A stretch of 64,000 nt of DNA from Streptomyces sp. R41. Lineage in GTDB: Bacteria; Actinomycetota; Actinomycetes; Streptomycetales; Streptomycetaceae. Where the stretch lies: positions 2,666,001-2,730,000 of the forward strand of contig NZ_CP163443.1 in assembly GCF_041053055.1 (NCBI RefSeq). Reading direction: 5' to 3'. The translations under genes and the position numbers were made by a program. The notes under the pieces are model-generated. The model was not told where the DNA came from, did no database searches, and worked only from the letters and a program-made list of their open reading frames with translations. This document shows, one piece after another, positions 1 through 9,432 of this stretch. The stretch's first letter is position 1. Each line of letters begins with the position of its first letter.

Positions 1-789
1 CCGGGCCGTGGTCTCGTACGACGGGACCCACGGCCGTGCGATCTTGTACGCACCGTCCTCGGCGCCGGAGGTGACCCGACTGAGCACCGCCAGGAAGCCG
101 TACGGGTTGGCGCGGGCCGTGGACGGTGCGAAGACCATCCCCTCGGGCCTGAAGGTGACGTCCCGGTCGAGGGTGTGGAAGTGGCAGCGCTCGAAGACGG
201 CGGTGGCCCGGCCGAAGACGAAGTCGACGTCGCCCTCGATGTAGCAGTCGCGGTAATAGTGGCGGTCGAAGGCGGTGAGCGCCGTCGTGTCCGCGAACAG
301 GGTGTCCTGGTGGGCCAGCAGGCGTACGCGCGAGAAGTGCGAGCGGTCCCCGGTGACGTACGCCGCCACCGCCTGCGTCCCCGTGATCTCCGGGTGGTCC
401 GCGCGCAGCCAGTCGTTGGCGATCGTCAGCCCGTGCACGCTCAGCCCGGGCGCCGCCGAGGTGAGGGTGGCGGAGCCCGCGGTGCCGTAGGTCCCGGAAC
501 CGTCCGGCTTCTGCGTCCCGTTGGCGTTGTCGTACACGATGACGGCGTCGCGCGGATCGCGGCCGGCGCCGCGCAGGGTCAAATCCGCCTTGTCGGACGG
601 GATGTTGACGACTTCGCGGTACGTTCCCGGGTGGACGACGATCGTCCGGCCGGGGCCGTCGACCGCGTCCACGGCGGCCTGGACGGAGTCGCCGGGGCGG
701 ACGTGGATGTCCCGGCGTCCGCCCGCGAAGGCGGGCGTCGCGCCGAGAGCGGTCAGCGCCCCTGCCGCGAGGAATGAGCGTCGGCGCAT
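1..789 (-). CDS. Pectinesterase (CE8), secreted, C-terminus cut by window edge
   Basis: This enzyme would remove methyl esters from pectin outside the cell. The visible 263 residues begin with a short twin-arginine-like signal (MRRRSFLAAG) and show CE8 signatures: GTQAVA, the QDTLFAD block with the catalytic aspartate, DFVFGRATAVFE with the second aspartate, and the ARPW motif with the substrate-binding arginine. It is the paralogue of the next gene, so about 50 C-terminal residues lie outside the window. The ATG lies one base after the stop of the upstream pectinesterase, so the two are probably translationally coupled. The family assignment is firm; the cut end is a window artefact, not a broken gene. 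Confidence 0.93.
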   Translation of the reverse strand, partial: MRRRSFLAAGALTALGATPAFAGGRRDIHVRPGDSVQAAVDAVDGPGRTIVVHPGTYREVVNIPSDKADLTLRGAGRDPRDAVIVYDNANGTQKPDGSGTYGTAGSATLTSAAPGLSVHGLTIANDWLRADHPEITGTQAVAAYVTGDRSHFSRVRLLAHQDTLFADTTALTAFDRHYYRDCYIEGDVDFVFGRATAVFERCHFHTLDRDVTFRPEGMVFAPSTARANPYGFLAVLSRVTSGAEDGAYKIARPWVPSYETTAR

Positions 790-790
790 C

Positions 791-1933
791 TCAACACCCC
801 TTCCACGGAGTCCAGTCACTCAGGTACGCCTCGCGCGTCGCCGACTCGGCCTCCTCGTCGGTGAGCCGGGGCCGGTTCTCGGAAACGCTGACGACCGCGC
901 CCGGACCCGTGTTGCGGTACTCGGCGAAGCGCTGGCTCTGCCACGGGTAGGCGGCCGACATGTTGGTGTAGGGCGCGACCGCGTCGATCCCGGCGCCGAG
1001 GCGCGTGTCGCGGACGGTCAGCATCGGCCGGGCCGTGGTGTCCGAGCCGGGCACCCAGGGACGCGCCAGCTTGTAGTACGCGTCCGGGGCCCCGCTGGTG
1101 ATACGGCTCCGGGTGACCAGGTAGCCGCGCGGGTTGGCGACGGCGGTGGACGGCGCGAAGACGAAGCCGTACGGGGCGGCGGTCAGGTCGGTGCGGTTCA
1201 GGGTGTGGAAGTGGCAGTGCTCGTAGACCGCCGTCGCACGACCGAAGACGAAGTCGACGTCACCCTCGACGTAGCAGTCGCGGTAGTACTGGCGGGCGAA
1301 GGCGCCGAGCGCGATGGAGTCGGCGTACAGCGTGTCCTGGTGTCCGAGGAACCGGCAGTGGTGGAACGCCGAGCGGTCACCCTGCACCTTGATGGCGACG
1401 GCCTGGGTGCCGGTGATCTCGGGGTGGTCGGCACGCAGGAAATCGTTGGCGAAGGTGATCCAGCGGGCCGTGAAGCCGTCGGTGCGCACGGTGGTCGTGG
1501 CCGACCCCGTGGTGCCGTGGGTGCCCGAACCGTCGGGCTTCCGCGTGCCGTTGGCGTTGTCGTACACGACGACGACGTCGCGCGGTTCCTCCGAGGCGCC
1601 GATCCAGGTCATCCCCGTCCCCGCGACGCCGGGCAGGCCCGTCGCCGGGTCGATCACTCCGACGGAGACCGTCTCGCGGTACACGCCGGGCGCGATGACC
1701 AGGGTGTGTCCCGCGCCGCTCGCGGCGGTCACGGCGGCCTGGACGGTGGTGTGGTCGCCGAGACCGCCGGGATGGACGTACAGCGTCCGCTCGGTGAGGC
1801 GCGCGGACGGCGAACCGTAGCGCCCGAAGGGGGACGGCTGTGTGGCACGGGCGGGTCCCGCGAGCCCGAGAGCCAGAGCGGCTCCGGTGCTCGCGACGAC
1901 GAATGCCCGTCTGCTGACAGGGAGTCCGGCCAT
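791..1933 (-). CDS. Pectinesterase (CE8), secreted
   Basis: This is a 380-residue secreted pectin methylesterase. It has an N-terminal signal with RR and AxA-type cleavage near residue 30. CE8 motifs follow: GTQAVA at about 175-180, QDTLYAD at 199-205, DFVFG at 227-231 and ARPW near 285, which carry the two catalytic aspartates and the arginine. The ATG at 1933 was chosen because it starts two bases after the pectate lyase stop codon; a longer in-frame extension would run back through the pectate lyase and has no signal peptide. It sits between a pectate lyase and a second pectinesterase, so de-esterification and cleavage of homogalacturonan are co-expressed. Confidence 0.95.
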   Translation of the reverse strand: MAGLPVSRRAFVVASTGAALALGLAGPARATQPSPFGRYGSPSARLTERTLYVHPGGLGDHTTVQAAVTAASGAGHTLVIAPGVYRETVSVGVIDPATGLPGVAGTGMTWIGASEEPRDVVVVYDNANGTRKPDGSGTHGTTGSATTTVRTDGFTARWITFANDFLRADHPEITGTQAVAIKVQGDRSAFHHCRFLGHQDTLYADSIALGAFARQYYRDCYVEGDVDFVFGRATAVYEHCHFHTLNRTDLTAAPYGFVFAPSTAVANPRGYLVTRSRITSGAPDAYYKLARPWVPGSDTTARPMLTVRDTRLGAGIDAVAPYTNMSAAYPWQSQRFAEYRNTGPGAVVSVSENRPRLTDEEAESATREAYLSDWTPWKGC

Positions 1934-1935
1934 GA

Positions 1936-3252
1936 TCAGCAGATCTTTCCGGCGCCGGCGCGGTGGTCGACGATCCCCGGTACCGCCTTGGGCGAGTCGA
2001 CATGGGTCCGCAGGGTCGGCGTCCAGCCGGCGCCCGACTGGAGCGTCTCCGCCGGGATCTCCGCGTTGTGCACGGCGATCAGGTCGGTCGCCGTGCCGTT
2101 GACGTAGTTGTCGTCGGCGGTGACCGGCGCCTCCTTCCACTTCTTCAGGACCTTGGCCGCGCTGGTCCCGGCGGGGAGCGTGAACGCGTTGTGCTCGGCG
2201 ACGAGTTGGGACTCCATGCCGATGCCGAAACTGTAGGAGTACGCGGAGTCGGCCGCGAAGTGGTTGTTGTACGAGTCGACTTGGCCGAAGCGGACGCGGG
2301 GCGCGCGCTCGACCAGGCCGGTGAACAGGTTGTGGTGGAAGGTGACCTTCAGGTGCCCCCGGTCGACGGCGGCGGTCGAGGCGCTGTCGCTGTTGCCGAT
2401 CAGGATGGTCTTGTCGTGGTCGGCGAAGACGTTCCAGGAGGCGGTCACGTAGTCCGCGCCCTTGACGATGTCGAGCTCGCCGTCGTGCTGTTCGTAGATC
2501 CGGCCGTAGTACGTCGGCAGCGTGCTGTCCGGGTGGTCCCCGTCGGTGAATGTGTTGTGGTCGAGCCAGATGTGCGTGGCCGCGTACACCACCGCGCTGT
2601 CGTACTCGGAGTTCCAGTTCCCGGTGTCGCCGTCGGTCGGGTCCCACTGCGGAAAGCAGTCGAGGGGGCTCTCGAAGGCGAGGTTGCGGACGATGACGTT
2701 GTCGACGGCCTTGATCTGCAGGCTCGCGCCCTTGAAGCCCGCGTCGTCGCCGATGCCGACGATGGTGGTGTTGGCGGGGACGAAGGCCTTGATGACGGCG
2801 TCCTGGCCGGCCGCGGATGCCGCGCGCAGATCCTCCTGCTCGCCGCTGACCACCTTGTCGTAGCCCCAGACCGCCGGGTCGTAGTCGGCGAGGTACTGGG
2901 CGAAGTCGTAGCCGGGCGCGGCGAAGGAGTCGCAGCCATCGGCGTTGGCGTCGATCGTGCCCTTGATCTTGATGATCTTCGGGGCGGAGCCGCCGTCCGC
3001 CAGCGCCGCCTTGAACCCGTCCCAGGTGGTGACGGTGTAGACGTGCGCGGCATCGGCGGCCGAACCGCCGGTGGTGCCGGCGCCGTCGGAGGCCCAGCCG
3101 TCGCCGGCGGCGAGGGTCTGGCGGGCGAGGTCGCGGGGCTGGGCCTGGGCGGTGGTGCCGGTGACGGTGAGCACGAGGGCGGTGCAGCCGATCAGCGCGG
3201 CCGCTCGCGTTCCGATTCTTGTGATGTGCTCATGCCAAATCTGTGAGTTCAT
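1936..3252 (-). CDS. Pectate lyase (PL1 family), secreted
   Basis: This is a 438-residue secreted polysaccharide lyase that would cleave de-esterified polygalacturonate by beta-elimination. A Sec-type signal ends at an AQA site near residue 37. Parallel beta-helix PL1 landmarks are visible: IWLDHNTFTDG at about 228-238, a DHDKT segment near 280 and the RAPRVR catalytic-arginine motif at about 316-321. The ATG at 3252 is preferred over an ATG at 3273 because GAGAG-type ribosome-site sequence precedes the former and nothing precedes the latter. It is the first gene of a tightly coupled lyase-esterase-esterase set and follows the rhamnogalacturonan acetylesterase by 75 bases. Confidence 0.95.
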   Translation of the reverse strand: MNSQIWHEHITRIGTRAAALIGCTALVLTVTGTTAQAQPRDLARQTLAAGDGWASDGAGTTGGSAADAAHVYTVTTWDGFKAALADGGSAPKIIKIKGTIDANADGCDSFAAPGYDFAQYLADYDPAVWGYDKVVSGEQEDLRAASAAGQDAVIKAFVPANTTIVGIGDDAGFKGASLQIKAVDNVIVRNLAFESPLDCFPQWDPTDGDTGNWNSEYDSAVVYAATHIWLDHNTFTDGDHPDSTLPTYYGRIYEQHDGELDIVKGADYVTASWNVFADHDKTILIGNSDSASTAAVDRGHLKVTFHHNLFTGLVERAPRVRFGQVDSYNNHFAADSAYSYSFGIGMESQLVAEHNAFTLPAGTSAAKVLKKWKEAPVTADDNYVNGTATDLIAVHNAEIPAETLQSGAGWTPTLRTHVDSPKAVPGIVDHRAGAGKIC

Positions 3253-3327
3253 TGTGCGGCTCTCTCTTTCCATCAGGCCAAGAGGGGCAGGGGGTCGAGC
3301 AGGTCAGGAGGACAGGCGGTCGAGCGG

Positions 3328-4125
3328 TCAGGCGGTCGGCCAGGTGATCCAGGACTCGGGGATCTCCTCGTCGAGCCGGCGCAGGTCCCGGGGCGCGAGC
3401 ACCCGGTGCCGCAGCAACTCGGCGGCGACGAGACGGGCCACGGCGATCGCTCCTGGCGGGTTGAAGTGCGTGTTGTCCTGCTCGGTCGCCGTCCAGTTGA
3501 AGTACTTCTTCGTCTCCTCGACACCGAGCTTCTGCCACAGGGCGAGCGACAGGGCCTGGATGTCGAGCAGCGCGACGTGCTCGTCCTCGGCGAGGGCGCG
3601 CATCGCCGCCGGGTAGTCGCCGTGGGTCGGCACGGCGTTGCCGTCCGCGTCGAACTTCCTGCGCTCGACGGAGGTGGCGAACGCCGGCCGCGCACCACGG
3701 GCCCGCGCTCCGTCGACGTACTGACGCAGATGGTCCTGGTACGTCGTCCAGGGCTCGGTGTAGCGAGTGGGGTCGGCGCTCTTCTCGTCGTTGTGGCCGA
3801 ACTGGACGATCAGGAAGTCGCCGGGTGCGATCGCTTCGAGGATGGTGTCGAGGCGCCCTTCGTCGATGAAGCTCTTCGAACTGCGGCCGTTCACCGCGTG
3901 GTTGGCGACGGGGAGGTCGTTGCCCAGGAAGAACGGGAGCGCCATGCCCCACCCGGTCTCCGGGGCGGCGTCGGCGTACTTCTGGGCGGCGGTGGAATCA
4001 CCGGCGATGTAGAGGGTGCGGTGCCTTCTGGGGGACGGCGCCGCGAAGGCGGGTGCCGACGCGGCGACGGCGAGGGGTAAGGCGGCGAAGGCCGCCGAGG
4101 TTACCTGTCTGCGGGTTAGGGACAC
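3328..4125 (-). CDS. Rhamnogalacturonan acetylesterase (SGNH hydrolase, CE12-like)
   Basis: This 265-residue secreted esterase would remove acetyl groups from the rhamnogalacturonan I backbone of pectin. A twin-arginine-like signal (MSLTRRQVTS, ending AFA) leads into the SGNH hydrolase fold. Block I has GDST with the nucleophilic serine at residue 44, NGRSS lies at about 79-83, GHND at 110-113, and the catalytic Asp/His pair is in DNTH at 217-220. The start is GTG. It lies between the sugar-binding protein gene and the pectate lyase on the same strand, which supports a joint role in pectin attack. Confidence 0.92.
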   Translation of the reverse strand: MSLTRRQVTSAAFAALPLAVAASAPAFAAPSPRRHRTLYIAGDSTAAQKYADAAPETGWGMALPFFLGNDLPVANHAVNGRSSKSFIDEGRLDTILEAIAPGDFLIVQFGHNDEKSADPTRYTEPWTTYQDHLRQYVDGARARGARPAFATSVERRKFDADGNAVPTHGDYPAAMRALAEDEHVALLDIQALSLALWQKLGVEETKKYFNWTATEQDNTHFNPPGAIAVARLVAAELLRHRVLAPRDLRRLDEEIPESWITWPTA

Positions 4126-4278
4126 AGGGGGTGCCTTTCAAACGGGGGTGACTGAAAAGGGGCGCGGGGCTGCATCGACATGCGGCTCCGCCGCGCGGGC
4201 GCGACCAGCCACGGCCGGTCCGCGGCCGGATGACGACCTGCCGGACCACGGACCGACCCATGGAGGCTCAACCGGGAC

Positions 4279-5616
4279 CTAGTGATTCGACTTCCAGTCG
4301 GCCTGCGCCTTGTTCAACTGGTCCGCCAGCGTGTCCAGGAACGCCTTCGCCGACATCTTCCCGAGCAGCAGCTTCTGGAAGTTCGGCTCGTTGTCGGCCT
4401 TGGAGATCGTGTTCCAGTCCGGCAGGTAGTACGGCAGCTGCACGATCTTCGTGTCAGCGCCGTTCAGCGCCTCCGCGGCCAACCTGGTCGGCTCGGCCTG
4501 CTGGATCCACGCGTCCTTCGCGGCATCCGTGTTCGCCGGGACCTGCCCCGCGGACTCGTTGAACTTGGAGTTCTCCTCGGCCGAGACGGCGAACTCGATG
4601 AACTTCCAGGCGGCGGCCTTGTTCTTGCTCGACTTGAACAGGCTCAGCCCGTCGACCGGGTTGGAGATCTGCACGCGGGTGCCGTCGTCCATGGTCGGGT
4701 TGGGGATGCCCTTGAACTTGTCCGCGCCCAGCGCCTTCAGGTGGTCCTGGTAGGAACCGAGGTTGTGGCTCAGCATGCCGATGGTGCCGCTGTCCCACTG
4801 GGCGACCATCTTGGTGAAGTCGTTGTTGAGGTCGGCGGACGGAGTGTCCTTCTTGTACAGGGCGATGTACTTCTCGAGGGCGGCCACGTTCTTCGGGTCG
4901 TTGACGGTGGTCTTGTCGCCGTTCCAGAACGAGGTGATGCCGGTCTGGCCGTACACCGCGTCCAGGGCCGGCGCGATGGACCCTTCGCCGCCTCGGATGG
5001 TGAAGCCGAACTTGTTCTTGCCCTTGTCGGTGAGCTTGTCGGCGGCCTCGTAGAACTTCGACCAGGTGGTCGGCGCGTCCAGGCCCGCCGCCTTGAAGAG
5101 GTCGGTGCGATACCACAGCGTGCCGTTGTTGGCGGAGGTCGGCACTTGGTACAGGGTGTCCCCGCCGCCCGCGGCCTTGCTGACGTCGAGCAGGTTCTGG
5201 CTCAGCTTGCCGTTCAGCGAGCCCTTCGTGATCCGGCTGTCCAGCGGCTCCAGCGCGCCCTGGACCGCGACCTCGGCGAGCATCGCGGTACCCACGCCGC
5301 CGACGTCGGGCAGGCCGCCGCCCTGGATGGCGGTGTCGTACTTGGACTGGGCACTCGCCGCGGGGACTCCGACGTAGTTGACCTTGATGTCCGGGTACTT
5401 CTTCTCGAAGTCGGCGATGATCTGCTTCCAGATGTCGGTGCGGACACCCCCGTTGTTGTCCCAGAAGGTGATCTCGCCCTTGCCGGAACCCTCGTTGCCC
5501 TTGTCCCCGGCCGAGCCGCTGCCGTCGTCGCCGCAGGCGGTGGCGGTGAGCGCGAGCGCGGAGCCCAGGGCGACGGCCACGGCCGCGCGCCTGCTTCTAC
5601 GGATGCTGATCTTCAT
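4279..5616 (-). CDS. ABC transporter sugar-binding lipoprotein (CUT1 family)
   Basis: This 445-residue extracellular solute-binding lipoprotein would capture a sugar, probably a pectin oligosaccharide given the neighbours, for the CUT1 permeases encoded upstream at 9653-11490. The signal peptide ends in a lipobox (LTATAC) with the lipidated cysteine at residue 28. The mature part opens with the ITFWDNNGGV strand typical of family 1 binding proteins. The ATG at 5616 is preceded by AGAGAG, whereas the upstream in-frame ATG lacks a ribosome site. It has its own leader region with a palindromic operator-like site, so it can be expressed above the level of the permeases. No ATPase gene is present; CUT1 systems often share MsiK. 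Confidence 0.92.
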   Translation of the reverse strand: MKISIRRSRRAAVAVALGSALALTATACGDDGSGSAGDKGNEGSGKGEITFWDNNGGVRTDIWKQIIADFEKKYPDIKVNYVGVPAASAQSKYDTAIQGGGLPDVGGVGTAMLAEVAVQGALEPLDSRITKGSLNGKLSQNLLDVSKAAGGGDTLYQVPTSANNGTLWYRTDLFKAAGLDAPTTWSKFYEAADKLTDKGKNKFGFTIRGGEGSIAPALDAVYGQTGITSFWNGDKTTVNDPKNVAALEKYIALYKKDTPSADLNNDFTKMVAQWDSGTIGMLSHNLGSYQDHLKALGADKFKGIPNPTMDDGTRVQISNPVDGLSLFKSSKNKAAAWKFIEFAVSAEENSKFNESAGQVPANTDAAKDAWIQQAEPTRLAAEALNGADTKIVQLPYYLPDWNTISKADNEPNFQKLLLGKMSAKAFLDTLADQLNKAQADWKSNH

Positions 5617-5842
5617 TGGTCGGCTCTCTTCTTCTGGATCCAACGGATGGTGAAGCTGTGGGGGTCGGTGACCGGCGTGGGGAGCCCAGTCGTCGTTGCC
5701 GTTCGGGTGATTGCGGCGGCCTGACGGGTCGGCTGGTCGGCGGGCACGCTCAGCACGGTGCCGATCCGCTGTCGCGGGCCCGAGATCGTGCGCACCGGCG
5801 CGGGCACGGCGGACGCCGGGTGCAGCCGAGACCCAGACTCGG

Positions 5843-5854
5843 TAAGCGCTTGCT
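5843..5854. promoter_or_regulatory. LacI-type operator-like palindrome upstream of the binding-protein gene
   Basis: TAAGCGCTTGCT lies 227 bases before the binding-protein start codon. Its core AAGCGCTT and right flank match one of the sites upstream of the permease operon, where GGAAGCGCTTGCTAC is found. GAAGCGCTTC-centred palindromes are typical of LacI-family regulators in actinobacteria. No LacI gene lies in this window, so the regulator would be encoded elsewhere. Confidence 0.55.
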
Positions 5855-5909
5855 ACGGAGGTGCGTCATTGCGGCTCCCAACAGGCGTACGGATGGCAGG
5901 AAGTGACCC

Positions 5910-7451
5910 TCAGCGGGTCTTTGCGGCGATGATCCGGAACTGTGTGAACGAGGCCGCGCCGGCGTGTCCCCCGCCGACGGGCGCGAGCGCGAAGAGCCCG
6001 AGCAGGGCGCCGACCCAGCGCCAGGGGGTGGCGGCGAAGACCTGACCGGAGGCCTGCCGGCCACCGCCGACGTCGTAGGAGAAGCGGCAGCGCGCCCCCG
6101 CGCCGATCTCGACCCACAGCCGCGCCCGCCCCTCGGGCGCCACCTGCGGATGCGCGGCGTCACGCTCTCGCTCCGCGACCGACTCGGCGAACCGGTGCAC
6201 GAGCCGCACCGATCCATCGGCCTCCCGCTGGAGCCCGATCCAGCTGAACGCGTCCCCGAGCACGGCGAGCCCCGCCCGCGCCCCCGGCTCCTCGCTGTCG
6301 AGCCGCAGCTCCACCTCGACGGTGGCGGCGACGCCGGGCAGCCGCTGGGTGAGCACGTTCGGCAGCTTGCGCAGATCGTGCGCGTCGACCGTCCGTACGC
6401 AGCTCAGCCGTAGCCCGTCCCCGGAGTGCTGGGTGGCCCAGCCGTCCTGCGGATTGGCCGTCCACTGCCACTGGCGTCCGAACCGGCCCCCGGGGAAGTC
6501 GTCGTCGGTGGCGGGCGCGGACGGCGGCTGGGGCGGCAGATCCGGCTTCTTGTGTACGGCGACGGGGGCGCCCTCGTTCCCGAGCACGGGCCACCCGTCC
6601 GCACCCCAGCGCATCGGCTGCAGGTGGACGACCCGCCCGTACGCACCGCGCTGCTGGAAGTGCGCGAACCAGTCCTCACCGCTCGCCGTGCGCACCCAGC
6701 CGCCCTGGTGCGGGCCGTTGACCTCGGTGTCGCCCTGCTCCAGGACGATCCGTTCCTCGTACGGCCCGAAGAATCCGCGCGAGCGGAACGCGCCCTGCCA
6801 GCCGGTCTCCACTCCCCCGGCGGGAGCGAAGATCCAGAACCAACCGTCGTGCTTGTACGGCTTGGGACCTTCGAGGGTGAACCAGCCGGGCAGACGGTCC
6901 GCGTCGACGATCACCTTGCCCTCGTCGAGCAGGCCGGTGGCGTCGGGGCGCATCCGGTGCCCGGTGAGCCGGTTCTTCACGCCCGCGCGGGACTTGGCCC
7001 AGGCGTGCACCAGATACGCCTCGCCGGTCTCCTCGTCCCACAGCGGGCAGGCGTCGATGAGCCCCTTGCCCTCCTTGACCAGGTGCGGCCGGGTCCAAGG
7101 ACCGCGGATCTCGGGGGCGTTGACCTGGAAGACGCCGTGGTCGGGGTCGCCCCAGAAGATCCAGAAGCGGTCGTCGTGGTGACGCAGGGACGGTGCCCAT
7201 ACTCCGCAGTCGTGCCGCGGTTTCCTGAACTCACCTGCGGGTTCCAGGCGTTGGAGCGCGTGCCCGACCAGCGTCCAGTTGACCAGGTCGCGGGAGTGCA
7301 GCAGCGGCAGGCCCGGGGCGCGGCCGAAGCTGGAGGCGGTGAGGTAGAAGTCGTCGCCGACGCGGAGGAGGTCGGGGTCGGACCAGTCGGCGTCGAGGAC
7401 GGGGTTGCGGTAGGTGCCGTCGCCGAGGTCGGCGCTGAAGTCGCTGTTCAC
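5910..7451 (-). CDS. Glycoside hydrolase family 43 enzyme
   Basis: This 513-residue five-bladed beta-propeller hydrolase likely acts on arabinan, xylan or galactan side chains. The N-terminal TYRNPVLDADWSDPDLL motif carries the general-base aspartate. A DACPLWDEETGEAYLV region supplies the middle aspartate, and LEGPKPYKHDGW carries the general-acid glutamate. The C-terminal part, from about residue 330, resembles the concanavalin-like domain of GH43 beta-xylosidases. There is no signal peptide, so it probably works on imported oligosaccharides. The GTG start at 7451 forms a GTGA overlap with the preceding stop; longer readings run back through the preceding gene. Exact substrate cannot be told from sequence. 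Confidence 0.88.
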   Translation of the reverse strand: MNSDFSADLGDGTYRNPVLDADWSDPDLLRVGDDFYLTASSFGRAPGLPLLHSRDLVNWTLVGHALQRLEPAGEFRKPRHDCGVWAPSLRHHDDRFWIFWGDPDHGVFQVNAPEIRGPWTRPHLVKEGKGLIDACPLWDEETGEAYLVHAWAKSRAGVKNRLTGHRMRPDATGLLDEGKVIVDADRLPGWFTLEGPKPYKHDGWFWIFAPAGGVETGWQGAFRSRGFFGPYEERIVLEQGDTEVNGPHQGGWVRTASGEDWFAHFQQRGAYGRVVHLQPMRWGADGWPVLGNEGAPVAVHKKPDLPPQPPSAPATDDDFPGGRFGRQWQWTANPQDGWATQHSGDGLRLSCVRTVDAHDLRKLPNVLTQRLPGVAATVEVELRLDSEEPGARAGLAVLGDAFSWIGLQREADGSVRLVHRFAESVAERERDAAHPQVAPEGRARLWVEIGAGARCRFSYDVGGGRQASGQVFAATPWRWVGALLGLFALAPVGGGHAGAASFTQFRIIAAKTR

Positions 7452-8290
7452 GGGCTCACCGACTTCCGTACCAGCGCCGCGGCCTCGCCCCGGTCGAGGG
7501 CGCCGTCCGCGACGACGGTGACGACCCGGCGTACGACCGTCTCCCCGGCCGGGATCGGCAGCCGCGTGTCGTGCGCGAGGGACGAGCCCACGCCCGGGTA
7601 TTCGGCGGTGCGCACGAACCACGGGTCGCGGCGCGTTTGTTCGGTGGCCCCGGCGAACACGAGCGTCCAGGTGGCACCCGCGAGCGCGAGCCAGTCGGCG
7701 CGGGCGCCGTGGACCGCCTCCTCGCCCTCGGTGTCGGCGGTGAAGACCCGCGGCGCCTCGGCCCCCTTGCGGGCACGCCAGAAGAAGCCGCCGTACGCCG
7801 CGCCGGGCCGCCCGTTGGTGGCGGGACTGCCGATGGACAGCTCCTGATCCGTCGTATTCGTGAGCGAGAAGGTGAAGTCCAACGCCCAGGCGGATTCGGT
7901 GAGTTCGGTCGCCGCGACGGTACGGCGCTCGCGCAGCAGCTCGCCGCCCGCGGCCACCCACCGCAGCTCCTCCACGAAGCCGTCGGGGTCGCGCAGCTGG
8001 AAGGCGGCGTGCCGCTGGGCGCCGTGGTTGTCGAGCTCGGTGGGCCCTTGGCCCCGCACATAGGTGCGCCCGCCCCAGAAGTTGTGCCCCTCGACGTCGG
8101 GAACGGCGACACCGACGCCGAGGTGGTGTGCGTGGTCGGCGGGGCTGAGCTCGGTGACGGCCGTGCCGGCCAGGGTGGTGACGGGGTGCAGATACGGACG
8201 CGGTGAGAGCCGGGGCGGCAGTTCGGGCCGGGTGATGTACCGGGCGACCGGTCGGCCCGTGATGCGCAGGACGAGTGACTCGTTGTTCAT
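7448..8290 (-). CDS. PmoA-like family protein (DUF6807)
   Basis: This 280-residue protein belongs to the family annotated as methane oxygenase PmoA (DUF6807), which is common in sugar-catabolic operons of actinobacteria and planctomycetes and is not a methane oxygenase. The HAHHLGVGVAVPDVEGHNFW segment is characteristic, followed by a GRTYVRGQG strand and a beta-rich body resembling galactose mutarotase-like folds. No signal peptide is seen. It overlaps both neighbours by four bases, so its product is made in step with the oxidoreductase and GH43 enzyme. Its biochemical role is unknown; processing of imported sugar derivatives is an inference from context. Confidence 0.85.
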   Translation of the reverse strand: MNNESLVLRITGRPVARYITRPELPPRLSPRPYLHPVTTLAGTAVTELSPADHAHHLGVGVAVPDVEGHNFWGGRTYVRGQGPTELDNHGAQRHAAFQLRDPDGFVEELRWVAAGGELLRERRTVAATELTESAWALDFTFSLTNTTDQELSIGSPATNGRPGAAYGGFFWRARKGAEAPRVFTADTEGEEAVHGARADWLALAGATWTLVFAGATEQTRRDPWFVRTAEYPGVGSSLAHDTRLPIPAGETVVRRVVTVVADGALDRGEAAALVRKSVSP

Positions 8291-9432
8291 CGGGTACTCA
8301 CCTCGTTCAAGGCTGCCCAGGGGGCGCCCAGCTCGGAGTAGAGGGCGAGGGTGTCGGCGGCCGCCGCGACGAGTCCGTCGATGCCGCGCACCACCCGGCG
8401 GTTCTCGCCGGGAAGCAGCTCCCAGGCCTCCTCGGGCAGCGCGACCGGGTCGGGCGCCTGTCGAATCGCTTCAACGACCTTCATGAAGGCGCCCGTTGAC
8501 TCAGGTGTGACCAGCAGCTCGGCGCCGTCCGTCAGATGCGCGACCAGGTTCTCCAGCAGGTCCGTCCGGCCGTACTCGATCTCCTCCGGGCCGCGCCCGG
8601 ACCGCTGCACGAGCACGCGGTCCTGCTTGTACCAGAAGGTGATCCGTCCGCTGGTGCCGTGCACGAGGACGTACGGCTCGCCGGGCCGCTCGGCGCAGAG
8701 CGTCGCGGCCACCGTGATACGGCTCGTCGCGGTGGCGATGCGCACGCACGAGGTGTCGTCCGACTCGATGTCGTTGGCGCGCAACAGCTCGGTCTCGATC
8801 TCGGTGACGTCCTCGGCGCGGCTGGAGCTGTCCAGCGCGAGGGCCGTCGCGACAGCGTGGGCGAGGGGGTTCGTCAGCACACCGTCGACCACGTCCACAC
8901 CGTTCAGACGGCGCTTTCCCGCCCACGGCGCACGCCGGTAGTACGCCTCGTCGCGCGCCCAGGCGCCTGCCCCGCCGATCCCGATCACCGTGCCGAGCGC
9001 GCCCTGGGCTATCAGCTCCCGGATGGCCGGCACGGCGTGCGAGCCGAGCGACTGGAAGCCGATCTGGCAGACGACTCCGGCCGCGGCGACCCCCTCGGCC
9101 ATCCTGCGGAACTCCTCGTACGAGGGTGCGGGAGGCTTCTCCAGGAGCAGGTGTACGCCCTTCTCTGCGGCGATCAGCGCCAGGTCGGTGTGGGTGGGGA
9201 TGGGCGTGCAGATCACGGCGACCGCGGGGCGGGTGGAGTCGAGCAGGGCACCGAAGTCGGCGGACTGCTCCGGCGAGCCGAGCCCGTCCAGCTCCTCCTC
9301 GGTGAGCGGTGTCAGCTCACAGATCCCCGCGAGCCGTACGAGCCCCTTGTCCTGGAGGCGGCGGATGTTGTGCAGATGCCAGCGGCCGTGACCGCGCGCG
9401 CCCGCGAGGACCATCGGCAAAGGTGTGCTCAT
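8287..9432 (-). CDS. Gfo/Idh/MocA family oxidoreductase
   Basis: This 381-residue NAD(P)-dependent sugar dehydrogenase or deoxygenating oxidoreductase has an N-terminal Rossmann fold (VLAGARGHGRWHL) and the family EKP motif (LLEKPPAPS near residue 97) that positions the nicotinamide. A C-terminal alpha/beta substrate domain follows. It starts with a four-base overlap after the small upstream peptide gene and ends with a four-base overlap into the PmoA-like gene. In this operon it probably oxidises an imported pectin-derived sugar or glycoside; the substrate is not evident from sequence. Confidence 0.9.
   Translation of the reverse strand: MSTPLPMVLAGARGHGRWHLHNIRRLQDKGLVRLAGICELTPLTEEELDGLGSPEQSADFGALLDSTRPAVAVICTPIPTHTDLALIAAEKGVHLLLEKPPAPSYEEFRRMAEGVAAAGVVCQIGFQSLGSHAVPAIRELIAQGALGTVIGIGGAGAWARDEAYYRRAPWAGKRRLNGVDVVDGVLTNPLAHAVATALALDSSSRAEDVTEIETELLRANDIESDDTSCVRIATATSRITVAATLCAERPGEPYVLVHGTSGRITFWYKQDRVLVQRSGRGPEEIEYGRTDLLENLVAHLTDGAELLVTPESTGAFMKVVEAIRQAPDPVALPEEAWELLPGENRRVVRGIDGLVAAAADTLALYSELGAPWAALNEVSTR

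Noticed and set aside
2445..3053. Long Ser/Thr/Arg-rich frames antisense or out of frame to pectate lyase
   Set aside because: High-GC shadow composition with no motifs, and they overlap a gene with clear catalytic residues.
5910..7961. A longer reading of the GH43 frame up to 7961
   Set aside because: The extra part overlaps the PmoA-like gene in another frame and shows only Arg/Gly-rich shadow sequence; the GTG at 7451 has a coupled GTGA overlap.
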